Shown: positions 1-7,033, counted from the first letter of the stretch. The stretch: DNA of 7,556 nt from Clostridia bacterium (GCA_017502965.1 JAFVTZ010000028.1:1-7556); one strand, 5' to 3'. Notes: generated by a model from the sequence alone, not told the origin. Made by a program: numbers and translations.

Positions 1-1
1 A

Positions 2-934
2 TTTGAGGGTAAAAAGATAAACGGTGTACCTGCTTATAAAAGGCAGGTTAATACCATTTTTCAGCGTTATGCCCTTTTCCCTCACCTTAATGTTTACGAG
101 AATATTGCTTTCGGGCTTAGAATTAAAAAACTGCCCGAAAATGAGATAAAAGAAAAGTTTAAGGAAATGCTTTCACTTGTAAATCTTACAGGTCTTGAAA
201 AGCGCAGTATTGACACCCTTTCAGGAGGACAGCAACAGCGTGTAGCCATTGCGCGCGCTATTGCAAACAGACCCCGTGTGTTACTGCTTGATGAACCTCT
301 TGCCGCCCTTGACCTTAAACTTCGTAAAGATATGCAGAAAGAACTCAAGAAAATTCAGCAGCAACTGGGTATCACCTTTATATTTGTTACCCACGATCAG
401 GAAGAAGCACTCACAATGTCTGACAGAGTTGTTGTTATGGACTCAGGTAAAATTCAGCAGGTTGGCACTCCTCAGGATATCTATAACGAGCCCCAGAATG
501 CCTTTGTTGCTGACTTTATCGGAGAATCCAATATTGTTGACGGCAAAATGTGCAGAGATTTCTATGTTGAGTTTTCGGGCGCAGGATTTGAATGTCTTGA
601 CAAAGGTTTCGAAGAAAACGAACAGGTGGATGTTGTAGTCCGCCCCGAAGATGTTGATATAGTTTCCCCCGAAAAAGGAATGTTAAAAGGAGTTGTAACC
701 TCGGTTTCATTCCTCGGAGTTCACTATGAAATAATAGTTGATATCGGCGGTTTCAAATGGATGATTCAGACTACCGATGAACATTTTGTAGGCGATAATG
801 TCGGTCTTTATATCGAGCCTGACGCTATCCACATTATGAAAAAGAGCGAATATTCAGGTCTTTACGGCGATTATTCGAGTTACAGTGAGGAAATAGACCG
901 TCTGTCTGACGCAGACTATACAGAGGAGGAATAG
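2..934 (+). CDS. potA: Spermidine/putrescine ABC transporter ATPase PotA (5'-partial)
   Basis: ATP-hydrolysing subunit of the polyamine importer, acting on the cytoplasmic face of the membrane with PotB and PotC. The reading frame is open from base 2 and the true start lies left of the window, so Walker A is not visible; about 310 codons remain of a usual 350-380. Visible motifs in order are the Q-loop (Q codon 62-64, followed by RYALFPHL, typical of PotA), the signature LSGGQQQR (218-241), Walker B VLLLDEP (278-298), the AALD D-loop, and the H-loop THDQ (H codon 392-394). A TOBE-type C-terminal region contains the RPEDVDIV block. The protein ends in an acidic tail after the TOBE region. The downstream permeases and PotD support the polyamine assignment over other spermidine/iron/molybdate-class ATPases. 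Family and motif calls are firm; substrate preference between putrescine and spermidine cannot be told. Confidence 0.95.
   Translation, partial: FEGKKINGVPAYKRQVNTIFQRYALFPHLNVYENIAFGLRIKKLPENEIKEKFKEMLSLVNLTGLEKRSIDTLSGGQQQRVAIARAIANRPRVLLLDEPLAALDLKLRKDMQKELKKIQQQLGITFIFVTHDQEEALTMSDRVVVMDSGKIQQVGTPQDIYNEPQNAFVADFIGESNIVDGKMCRDFYVEFSGAGFECLDKGFEENEQVDVVVRPEDVDIVSPEKGMLKGVVTSVSFLGVHYEIIVDIGGFKWMIQTTDEHFVGDNVGLYIEPDAIHIMKKSEYSGLYGDYSSYSEEIDRLSDADYTEEE
923..930 (+). promoter_or_regulatory. Ribosome binding site of potB, supporting a TTG start
   Basis: GAGGAGGA lies inside the last codons of potA and is 9 nt before the TTG at 940. No ATG or GTG lies nearby in that frame, and the first internal Met is near residue 30, inside the first membrane helix. 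TTG is therefore the best potB start. Confidence 0.8.
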
Positions 935-939
935 ATAAG

Positions 940-1767
940 TTGAAAAAGAAATCCTTCGGCAACAGATTTGTCGCTTCCCCTTATATCGTATGGTCGGTGA
1001 TTTTCATTGTAGTGCCGCTTGTTATTATGCTTTATTTTGCGCTTACCGATACAAACGGGGTTTTCACACTCGAAAATCTTGCAAATATCGGCAAGTATAA
1101 AAAAGCGTTCGGAATTTCTATTCTTTATGCCGCGGTGGCTACTGTTATCACCCTCTTACTTGCCTACCCCATGGCTTATTTTATGACCAAACTGAAAATC
1201 AGTTCACAGAGGATGCTTATGCTTATAGTAATGCTTCCTATGTGGATGAACTTTCTTATCCGCACCTATTCATGGATAACAATTCTTGCAAACACAGGTC
1301 TTATAAACACATTTTTGCAAAAGTTGGGACTTTCTCCCGTTAAACTTATGTATACACCGGGGGCTGTAATTTTAGGTATGGTTTATGACTTTATACCTTA
1401 TATGATTTTGCCTATTTACTCGGTTATGTCAAAACTTGACAAGTCGCTTTTAGAGGCGGCGGAAGATTTGGGCTCAAACTCTCTCACCAAATTCCGCAGA
1501 GTAATACTCCCCCTCACCCGCCCAGGCATTATATCGGGAATTACAATGGTATTCGTACCCTCTGTCAGCACATTTTATATTTCCCAGAAACTCGGCGGAA
1601 ATAAGACAATGCTTGTAGGAGATGCTATTGAATATCTCTTTAACTTAGGTCCTGATTACTACAATGTGGCATCGGCAATCTCGCTTATACTTATGATACT
1701 TATTCTTATCTGCCTTTTTGTTATGAACCGCTTCAGCGATGATGAGGACGGAGGTGTCATAATATGA
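940..1767 (+). CDS. potB: Spermidine/putrescine ABC transporter permease PotB
   Basis: First of two membrane permeases that form the polyamine channel together with PotC. The 275-residue product is normal for the family. It starts at TTG 5 bp after the potA stop. Hydrophobic segments lie near residues 14-34, 58-82, 92-116, 138-162, about 196-210 and 242-262, consistent with six helices of a MetI-like (BPD_transp_1) permease. The EAA loop that docks on the ATPase is visible at residues 172-200 (LEAAEDLG, then LPLTRPGI). It is followed by FVPSVSTFYISQKLGG, which resembles the FIPS-G-F-I-LLGG block of PotB proteins. The stop overlaps the potC start by 4 bp (ATGA), which suggests translational coupling. 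Identity as PotB rather than another MetI-type permease rests on this block plus the adjacent potC and potD. Confidence 0.93.
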   Translation: MKKKSFGNRFVASPYIVWSVIFIVVPLVIMLYFALTDTNGVFTLENLANIGKYKKAFGISILYAAVATVITLLLAYPMAYFMTKLKISSQRMLMLIVMLPMWMNFLIRTYSWITILANTGLINTFLQKLGLSPVKLMYTPGAVILGMVYDFIPYMILPIYSVMSKLDKSLLEAAEDLGSNSLTKFRRVILPLTRPGIISGITMVFVPSVSTFYISQKLGGNKTMLVGDAIEYLFNLGPDYYNVASAISLILMILILICLFVMNRFSDDEDGGVII

Positions 1768-2573
1768 AAGCACTCTCAAGATTATATGTAGGACTGATAA
1801 TTTTCTTCCTTTATGCACCTGTGCTTGTTATGATAGCCTTTTCCTTTAACGATTCTTCAAGCGTATGGGTGTTTACAGGCTTTTCAACCCAGTGGTACAA
1901 AGACCTTTTATCCAACACAGTAATGCTGACCGCTCTCAAACACACCCTTATAGTAGCGGTGCTTTCGGCAGTTTTTTCAACCGTTATCGGTACTGCCGCG
2001 GCAGTAGGTATTATGGCGCTGAGAAAAAAGATAACCGCAAAACTTGTTATGTCTGTAACACAGATTCCTATGATGAATGCGGATATCGTTACAGGTATTT
2101 CCCTTATGCTTTTGTTTGTGTTTGTAGGAAAACTTATCGGACTTCACGAATCACTCGGTTTTCTGACAGTACTTATAGCGCATATAACATTTAATCTGCC
2201 TTATGTTATACTTTCGGTTATGCCGAAACTCAAACAAACCGATTCCAATTTGCAGGAAGCGGCTTTAGACCTTGGTTGCACTCCTTTACAGGCATTTTTC
2301 AAGGTTATAGTTCCTTCTATTTCAACAGGTATCGCCACAGGTTTTATTATGGCTTTCACTTTATCACTTGACGATTTTGTAATAAGTTATTTCACCTGCG
2401 GAACTTACCAGACACTGCCGATTATAATCTACAATATGACTAAAAAATCGGTAACTCCAGATACCTATGCCCTTTCAACCCTTATTTTCATAGTTATATT
2501 TGCTCTGCTCGTTTTTTACAATACTCTGCAAAACAAAAGCGAGAAAAAATCAGGGCAGAAAAGGAGGGTTTAA
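1764..2573 (+). CDS. potC: Spermidine/putrescine ABC transporter permease PotC
   Basis: Second permease of the polyamine importer; 269 residues, the usual PotC length. The start ATG overlaps the potB stop and has GGAGGTG (1750-1756) 7 nt upstream. Predicted helices lie near residues 7-27, 60-84, 95-123, 130-152, 186-208 and 236-254. The EAA loop is at about 165-190 (QEAALDLGCTP, then VIVPSIS). The sequence FTLSLDDFVISYF (198-210) is highly characteristic of PotC. The basic, lysine-rich C terminus is cytoplasmic by the expected topology. Only 3 bp separate it from potD, so the three genes probably lie on one mRNA with potA. Confidence 0.95.
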   Translation: MKALSRLYVGLIIFFLYAPVLVMIAFSFNDSSSVWVFTGFSTQWYKDLLSNTVMLTALKHTLIVAVLSAVFSTVIGTAAAVGIMALRKKITAKLVMSVTQIPMMNADIVTGISLMLLFVFVGKLIGLHESLGFLTVLIAHITFNLPYVILSVMPKLKQTDSNLQEAALDLGCTPLQAFFKVIVPSISTGIATGFIMAFTLSLDDFVISYFTCGTYQTLPIIIYNMTKKSVTPDTYALSTLIFIVIFALLVFYNTLQNKSEKKSGQKRRV

Positions 2574-2576
2574 GCA

Positions 2577-3686
2577 ATGAAAAAAATTGCGGCGCTTGTA
2601 ATAGCCGTTTGTGTCATACTGCTTTCCTTCTTCCTTTCGGGTTTCGAGGGTTACGAATATGCAGACCTTAGTTTGAGGGCTGAATATTCAAAAGAATATG
2701 AGGGCACTTCGCTTACAGTTTATAACTGGGGCGAATATATTTCTGACGGCACCGAAGACTCTCTCGATGTTAACAAAGAATTCGAAAAGCTTACAGGTAT
2801 CAAGATAAATTACCTGACCTTTGAGAGTAATGAAACCATGTATTCTCAGGTTAAAAACGGCGGCGTGAATTACGATATTGTTATTCCCTCTGACTATATG
2901 ATACAGCGTCTTTTAAAAGAGGATATGCTGCGTGAAATTGATACCTCTGCCCTTTCGAATTACGACCTTATTGCTGATGATTACAAAAACATTTATTTCG
3001 ACCCCGAAAATAAATATACCGTTCCTTACAATGTAGGAATGGTGGGAGTAATCTATAACGGCGCGCATATCAAAGATATTGAACATTCGTGGAGCGTGCT
3101 GTGGGATAAAAAGTATAAAGATATGGTGCTCAATTTTAATAATCCCCGTGATGCTTTTATGACAGCGCAGATACTCAAAGGCTATGACCTCAACTCTGAA
3201 AACAAGGCTGAATGGGATTCTGCTGCAAAGCTACTCAAAAAAGGCAAACCCAATCTTCAGGCTTATGTTATGGACGAGGTTTACGGAAAGATGGAAACGG
3301 GAGAAGCCTCTATTGCTCCCTATTATGCAGGTGACTATCTGACAATGGTGGAAACCAATCCCGACCTTAAATTTTTCTATCCTGAAGAAGGCACCAATAT
3401 ATTTGTAGATTCTGTTTGTATTCTTAAGAATTCCAAAAACTATGAAGCCGCACTTATGTATATCAATTTCCTTTTAGAGCCTCAGATAGCAACAGCCAAT
3501 GCGGAATACATCGGCTATGCATCCCCCAATACCGCTGTTATTGAAAACGAAAATTACTGCTATTATCAAAACGAAATCCTCTATCCAAATGAAGAAGATA
3601 TGCCAAAAGTTCAGTATTACCACAATATTGATGACGAAATAAGACGATATTACGAAAACCTCTGGATAGATGTTAAGTTAGATTAA
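2577..3686 (+). CDS. potD: Spermidine/putrescine-binding protein PotD
   Basis: Extracellular solute-binding protein that delivers polyamine to PotB and PotC; 369 residues, close to the family norm. ATG has AAGGAGGG (2561-2568) 8 nt upstream. The N terminus has two lysines followed by a hydrophobic stretch (residues 5-20), so it is exported. The expected lipobox reads LSGF (20-23), with Phe where a lipoprotein would have Cys; Cys12 sits inside the hydrophobic core in a poor lipobox context. Family motifs include VYNWGEYI (48-55), the FESNETMY block (82-89), YDIVIPSDY (99-107), VPYNVGMVG (149-157), FVDSV (276-280) and IGYASPN (312-318). Compared from memory with E. coli PotD, W34/Y37 correspond to W51/Y54, D257 to D278 and Y293 to Y314. 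Two binding-site tryptophans are replaced by Tyr (about 249-250) and Phe276. It is the last gene of the operon. Confidence 0.94.
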   Translation: MKKIAALVIAVCVILLSFFLSGFEGYEYADLSLRAEYSKEYEGTSLTVYNWGEYISDGTEDSLDVNKEFEKLTGIKINYLTFESNETMYSQVKNGGVNYDIVIPSDYMIQRLLKEDMLREIDTSALSNYDLIADDYKNIYFDPENKYTVPYNVGMVGVIYNGAHIKDIEHSWSVLWDKKYKDMVLNFNNPRDAFMTAQILKGYDLNSENKAEWDSAAKLLKKGKPNLQAYVMDEVYGKMETGEASIAPYYAGDYLTMVETNPDLKFFYPEEGTNIFVDSVCILKNSKNYEAALMYINFLLEPQIATANAEYIGYASPNTAVIENENYCYYQNEILYPNEEDMPKVQYYHNIDDEIRRYYENLWIDVKLD

Positions 3687-3725
3687 AAAAGAAACCGAGT
3701 TCAAAATGAACTCGGTTTCTTTTTT
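3685..3725. terminator. Bidirectional intrinsic terminator between potD and mgtE
   Basis: A perfect 12-bp stem, GAAACCGAGTTC (3691-3702) with GAACTCGGTTTC (3708-3719), closes a 5-nt loop. Six T follow on the plus strand (3720-3725) and six A precede it (3685-3690), which become a U-run on the minus strand. It can therefore end both the pot operon and mgtE. The mgtE stop codon (3724-3726) lies within the plus-strand T-run and the potD stop (3684-3686) abuts the A-run. Confidence 0.93.
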
Positions 3726-5085
3726 AAATATTCAGTATAGAACTTGCTACCGTAAAGTAAATCAGAAGCGAAATAGCATCAACTATAGTTGTAATAAAAG
3801 GACTTGCCATAACCGCAGGGTCAAACCCGATTTTTTTAGCCGCTATCGGCAAAGAACAGCCAACAAATTTTGCAACAATAACTGTAATAAGCAGAGTAAC
3901 ACAAACCACCGCTATTTCAAGCAACTGACTGCCGCTGTCAAAAGTTCCGAGCCACCAATAATCAATTACCACAAGTTTTATAAAATTAACTACAGCCAGA
4001 ACCACGCTGCAAACAATCGCTACTCTGAGTTCTTTCCATATAACCCTGAAAATATCCTTGAATTCGATATCTCCAAGAGAGATACTCCTGATAACCGTTA
4101 CAGAAGACTGACTTCCGCAGTTACCTGCTGTTCCCATAAGCATCGGTATAAATGCGATAAGAGCGGGAAAAACCGTGAGTTTTGATTCAAAACTTGAAAT
4201 AATAGCCCCCGTAAAGGTTGCCGAAAGCATAAGGAGCATAAGCCAGGGTATTCTTGCCTTGAATGTGCTGAATACACTTGTTTTGAAATAAGATTTATCC
4301 GACGGCAAAATAGCCGCCATCTTATCAATATCCTCGGTTGCCGCTTCCTGAATAACATCAATAGCATCGTCGAAAGTAACTATTCCGACAAGGCGGTTTT
4401 CTGTATCGACTACAGGCAAAGCCATAAGGTCATATCTTTCAAACTGACCTGCAACCGCCTCTTTATCGTCAAGAGTGTTTGCAGATATAACGGCTTCTTC
4501 CATTATGTCGCCGATAATACTGTCCCTGCTGTTTAAAAGCAGGTCTTTAACGGTAACATAACCCAGTAACTGACGGCTTTTATCAATAACATAACAGGTG
4601 TATATATCTTCCGCATCCGCACCCACACGGCGGATTTTTTCAAAAGCCTCGTCAACCGTCATATCCCGTTTAAGGTCAATATACTCTGTAGTCATAATAC
4701 TGCCTGCGCTGTTATCAGGATAAGCGAGCAGTCGGTTTATCATTTTTCTGGTTTCAGCATCGGTCTGCTTTATAATGCGCTTCGCAAGCGTTGCGGGCAT
4801 TTCTTCGATAATATCAACCGTATCATCCAGAAAAAGTTCATCCACCATAGCTTTAAGTTCAGCATCACTGAAAGCCTCGATAAGAAGTTTTTGCATATCG
4901 CTTTCCATATAAGCAAAAACCTCTGCGGCGGTTTCTTTTGGAAGTATCCTGAAAACAATGGGCAAATCCTTGTCAGGAATTTCCTCAAGAACAATCGCTA
5001 TATCAGCGGGATTCATTTCGCAAAGCATACTTCGCAGTCTTACAAACTTCTTTTCTGTCAGCAGTTCTAAGATTTCTTTTTCCAT
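3724..5085 (-). CDS. mgtE: Magnesium transporter MgtE
   Basis: Mg2+-gated, Mg2+-selective channel of the inner membrane; 453 residues, the standard length. ATG at 5085 is preceded by AGGGGG (about 5093-5098) at good spacing. Domains in order are the cytoplasmic MgtE N domain (about 1-128, acidic helical repeats such as DELFLDDTVDIIEEMP), a CBS pair (about 130-190 and 192-255, with GYVTVKDLL and GIVTFDDAIDV), a connecting plug helix (about 256-282) and a five-helix membrane domain (about 283-450). The conserved pore motif GNCGSQSS lies at 321-328. D422 and D436 in FDPAVMASPFITTIVDA have the same 14-residue spacing as D418 and D432 of the Thermus channel, where D432 is a pore Mg2+ ligand. The acidic residues that sense cytosolic Mg2+ in the N and CBS domains look retained. 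It has its own promoter and is convergent with the pot operon. Confidence 0.97.
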   Translation of the reverse strand: MEKEILELLTEKKFVRLRSMLCEMNPADIAIVLEEIPDKDLPIVFRILPKETAAEVFAYMESDMQKLLIEAFSDAELKAMVDELFLDDTVDIIEEMPATLAKRIIKQTDAETRKMINRLLAYPDNSAGSIMTTEYIDLKRDMTVDEAFEKIRRVGADAEDIYTCYVIDKSRQLLGYVTVKDLLLNSRDSIIGDIMEEAVISANTLDDKEAVAGQFERYDLMALPVVDTENRLVGIVTFDDAIDVIQEAATEDIDKMAAILPSDKSYFKTSVFSTFKARIPWLMLLMLSATFTGAIISSFESKLTVFPALIAFIPMLMGTAGNCGSQSSVTVIRSISLGDIEFKDIFRVIWKELRVAIVCSVVLAVVNFIKLVVIDYWWLGTFDSGSQLLEIAVVCVTLLITVIVAKFVGCSLPIAAKKIGFDPAVMASPFITTIVDAISLLIYFTVASSILNI

Positions 5086-5129
5086 AATGAATCCCCCTTT
5101 TTTATGAATTTTCCTTTTTAATATAAATT

Positions 5130-5156
5130 CCCCGCATTTTTGAATGAAATACGGGG
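5130..5156 (-). other. Hairpin in the sdaA-mgtE spacer / mgtE 5' leader
   Basis: Read on the minus strand, CCCCGTATTT (5156-5147) pairs with AAATGCGGGG (5139-5130) around a 7-nt loop. The single non-Watson-Crick position is a G-U wobble on the minus strand but a C-A mismatch on the plus strand, so the structure favours minus-strand RNA. The sequence that follows (AATTTATATT) is a poor U-tract. It lies downstream of the predicted mgtE transcription start and could stabilise the mgtE mRNA, act as a weak sdaA terminator, or both. Confidence 0.6.
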
Positions 5157-5170
5157 TTTAATTCTACATT

Positions 5171-5199
5171 ATTATATTACTTTTTTAAAATTTTGTCAA
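5171..5199 (-). promoter_or_regulatory. Consensus sigma-A promoter for mgtE
   Basis: On the minus strand TTGACA (5199-5194) and TATAAT (5176-5171) are separated by exactly 17 bp; both hexamers match the housekeeping consensus at all six positions. The predicted start is near 5164, giving an mgtE leader of about 80 nt. The -35 box contains the sdaA stop codon TGA (5198-5196), so the promoter begins inside the upstream gene. Confidence 0.85.
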
Positions 5200-6401
5200 T
5201 TTTTTTCGCCATACCGCTTTGCAAGTCCACCCTCAGCAGTTTCTCGGTAGATGACCTTTAAGTCTTTTCCTGTTTCGTACATAGTTTCAACTACCATATC
5301 AAAACTGATTTTTCTGGAATCTGCAAGAAAATCCGCAAGATTAACAGCATTAAGTGCCCGCATTGCGGCTATTGCATTTCTCTCTATGCACGGTATCTGA
5401 ACGAGCCCTAAAATCGGGTCGCAGGTAAGTCCCAGATGATGCTCTATAGACATTTCTGCCGCATATTCAATCTGGTCGATATCAAGTTCATAAATTTCAG
5501 CCGCAGCAGCCGCCGCCATAGCGCAGGCAGTACCTATCTCTGCCTGACAGCCGCATTCTGCTCCGCTTATAGAAGCATTTGTTTTTATGAGATTCCCTAT
5601 AATTCCTGCTGTTGCGAGGCTGTGAATAATCTGCTCGTCAGTAAATCCGCGCTTTTTCTGCAAGAATTTAAGCACTGCAGGCACAACTCCGCAAGAGCCG
5701 CAGGTAGGCGCTGTCACTATTTCTCCGCCCGAAGCATTCTGCTCACTTACAGCATAAGCAAAAGCGCATATAAGGCGGTTTGTTTTGGTTTCTTCAGTTT
5801 CGTCTATATGCTTTTGCCTGAAAAGATATTTCGCTTTGCGCTGAGTGCCTATACCGCCGTGCAGTACACCCTCGGCTTCAAGTCCCTCTGCTATGGCGTC
5901 CTGCATAACCTGCCATACTTTTTCAAGGTATTCCCAGATTTCTTTTCCTTCACACTCTTCAACATACTGCCATATACGTATATCTTTTTTTCTGCAATAC
6001 TTTGAAATCTCGCTGAATGAATTCAGAGGATATACCTGCGGATGCTCAGACACCTGCTCGTCTTCACGGACTATTTCTCCCCCGCCGATACTGTAAAACC
6101 TTGACTTTGCAACAATTTTTTCATCCTCTATCGCCATTATATCCATCATATTAGGATGACGTTCTGCAGGAGAATTTTCATCAAATTCAATTTCAAACTG
6201 CCTGTCCGAAAAGGCTTCTTTTAAAACAGCATCGGTCATATGACCTACACCTGTTTTTGCAAGCGAGCCGTAAAGTACGGCTTTATACTTATCATAATCG
6301 GGATTTTCTTTCAAAAAACGCTTTGCCGCAGCAAGAGGTCCCATAGTATGAGAAGAAGAAGGTCCTCTGCCTATGCGGTATAAATATTTAAGCGACTGCA
6401 A
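5196..6401 (-). CDS. sdaA: L-serine dehydratase, iron-sulfur, single chain (L-serine ammonia-lyase)
   Basis: Cytosolic enzyme converting L-serine to pyruvate and ammonia using an oxygen-sensitive [4Fe-4S] cluster. The 401-residue chain joins a beta domain (about 1-145: GRGPSSSHTMGP, YGSLAKTGVGHMTD, YSIGGGEIV) to an alpha domain (about 150-395: TAPTCGSCGVVPAV, NASISGAECGCQAEIG, EHHLGLTCDPILGLVQIPCIERNA, METMY-type motif, RETAEGGLA). C285, C327 and C338 have the same 42- and 11-residue spacings as cluster ligands C343, C385 and C396 of Legionella SDH. It is shorter than the roughly 455-residue E. coli enzymes, and it ends soon after RETAEGGLA without the C-terminal Cys that blocks the active site there. 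I recall similar compact versions from gut anaerobes. TTG start is chosen because GAGGT lies 8 nt upstream and the chain begins in register with family N termini. It is divergent from sodC. Confidence 0.95.
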   Translation of the reverse strand: MQSLKYLYRIGRGPSSSHTMGPLAAAKRFLKENPDYDKYKAVLYGSLAKTGVGHMTDAVLKEAFSDRQFEIEFDENSPAERHPNMMDIMAIEDEKIVAKSRFYSIGGGEIVREDEQVSEHPQVYPLNSFSEISKYCRKKDIRIWQYVEECEGKEIWEYLEKVWQVMQDAIAEGLEAEGVLHGGIGTQRKAKYLFRQKHIDETEETKTNRLICAFAYAVSEQNASGGEIVTAPTCGSCGVVPAVLKFLQKKRGFTDEQIIHSLATAGIIGNLIKTNASISGAECGCQAEIGTACAMAAAAAAEIYELDIDQIEYAAEMSIEHHLGLTCDPILGLVQIPCIERNAIAAMRALNAVNLADFLADSRKISFDMVVETMYETGKDLKVIYRETAEGGLAKRYGEKN

Positions 6402-6409
6402 AATAAAAC

Positions 6410-6414
6410 ACCTC
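6410..6414 (-). promoter_or_regulatory. Ribosome binding site of sdaA, supporting a TTG start
   Basis: GAGGT on the minus strand (extended by TG to GAGGTGT) lies 8 nt before the TTG at 6401. No ATG or GTG occurs in frame near it, and the protein from this TTG (MQSLKYLYRIG) aligns with the start of other serine dehydratase chains. Confidence 0.75.
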
Positions 6415-6432
6415 GCAAAACTTTCTGTCTTT

Positions 6433-6461
6433 ATTTTGCACTAAAATCTTCCAAAAATCAA
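6433..6461 (-). promoter_or_regulatory. Possible sdaA promoter
   Basis: On the minus strand TTGATT (6461-6456) and CAAAAT (6438-6433) are 17 bp apart; each matches consensus at 4 of 6 positions. It would give a leader of about 25-30 nt. The whole 140-bp divergent region is AT-rich, so chance matches are likely. Confidence 0.35.
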
Positions 6462-6479
6462 GCCTTATTCTCAAATAAT

Positions 6480-6509
6480 ATTACACCTTTTAAAATTTCA
6501 GCATATATT
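6480..6509 (+). promoter_or_regulatory. Possible sodC promoter
   Basis: ATTACA (6480-6485, 4 of 6 to TTGACA) and TATATT (6504-6509, 5 of 6 to TATAAT) are 18 bp apart, about 33 bp before the sodC start codon. I see no clear operator such as a Fur or PerR box between them. Confidence 0.35.
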
Positions 6510-6527
6510 GAGATTAGGAAATTTATC

Positions 6528-6533
6528 GGAGAG
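6528..6533 (+). promoter_or_regulatory. Ribosome binding site of sodC, deciding the ATG start
   Basis: GGAGAG lies 8 nt before ATG 6542. The alternative in-frame GTG at 6533 would overlap this site, so the ATG three codons later is the more likely start. Confidence 0.75.
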
Positions 6534-6541
6534 TGATTTTA

Positions 6542-7030
6542 ATGGTTTCAAACAGTTTTTGCTCTGTATTCAGTGCAAGACCAATAGCCACTGCATTTTT
6601 AAAAGGCAGTGAAAAATATCCAAAAATACACGGCATTGTATCTTTTTATAATACAGTCGGCGGTGTGATAGTGCGTGCAGAAATTTCGGGTTTACCTCAA
6701 AACACAGATGTGTGCAAAAATCCAATATTTGCCTTCCATATCCATTCAGGTGACACCTGTCAGAAAAATCATAATGAACCTTTTGCGAGTGCTGGCGGGC
6801 ATTATAATCCTGACAACTGTCCACATCCCTATCACTCGGGCGATATGCTACCGCTTTTCGGTGTTAAAGGCAAGGCGTTTTCCGCTTTTCTCACAGACAG
6901 ATTCACAATACCCGAAATAATAAACAAAACAGTTATTATCCACGCAAGACCAGATGATTTTAAGAGTCAGCCCGCAGGAAATTCGGGTGAGAGAATAGCC
7001 TGCGGCATCATAACACCTACAGCAAGATAA
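6542..7030 (+). CDS. sodC: Cu/Zn superoxide dismutase family protein, no signal peptide
   Basis: Predicted to convert superoxide to O2 and H2O2; 162 residues from ATG 6542, one Sod_Cu domain. Copper ligands H66, H68 (FHIHSGDTC) and H134 (VIIHARPDD), bridging H87 (GGHYNP), zinc ligands H95, H98 and D101 (PHPYHSGD), the disulfide pair C73 and C154, and active-site R151 (GERIACGII) are all present by family alignment. The zinc loop is short: H95 and H98 are 3 apart, whereas human H71 and H80 are 9 apart. The N terminus has neither a hydrophobic signal nor a lipobox, unlike most bacterial periplasmic or lipoprotein SodC, so it is probably cytosolic. Extra cysteines occur at 7, 58 and 93. I recall similar compact proteins from gut Clostridia. 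It is divergent from sdaA and ends 3 bp from the spoVAD remnant. Confidence 0.9.
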   Translation: MVSNSFCSVFSARPIATAFLKGSEKYPKIHGIVSFYNTVGGVIVRAEISGLPQNTDVCKNPIFAFHIHSGDTCQKNHNEPFASAGGHYNPDNCPHPYHSGDMLPLFGVKGKAFSAFLTDRFTIPEIINKTVIIHARPDDFKSQPAGNSGERIACGIITPTAR

Positions 7031-7033
7031 AAT

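Noticed and set aside
2577..2615. Cys12 of PotD as the lipidated cysteine
   Set aside because: The preceding residues (IAV) do not fit a lipobox, which needs Gly, Ala or Ser next to Cys, and it would cut the hydrophobic core in half.
3706..4185. Long open frame on the plus strand opposite mgtE
   Set aside because: It lies antisense to the conserved membrane domain of MgtE, has an unnatural Asn/Lys/Cys/Arg-rich composition and no homology I recognise.
5086..5195. M-box (ykoK) Mg2+ riboswitch in front of mgtE
   Set aside because: The leader from the predicted start is only about 80 nt with a single simple hairpin; the M-box is roughly twice that with several conserved helices.
5436..6096. Open frames on the plus strand opposite sdaA
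   Set aside because: They are antisense to the conserved alpha domain of serine dehydratase, rich in Cys, Ser and Phe, without domain motifs.
6533..6541. GTG 6533 as the sodC start
   Set aside because: It overlaps the only good ribosome binding site; ATG 6542 has correct spacing.
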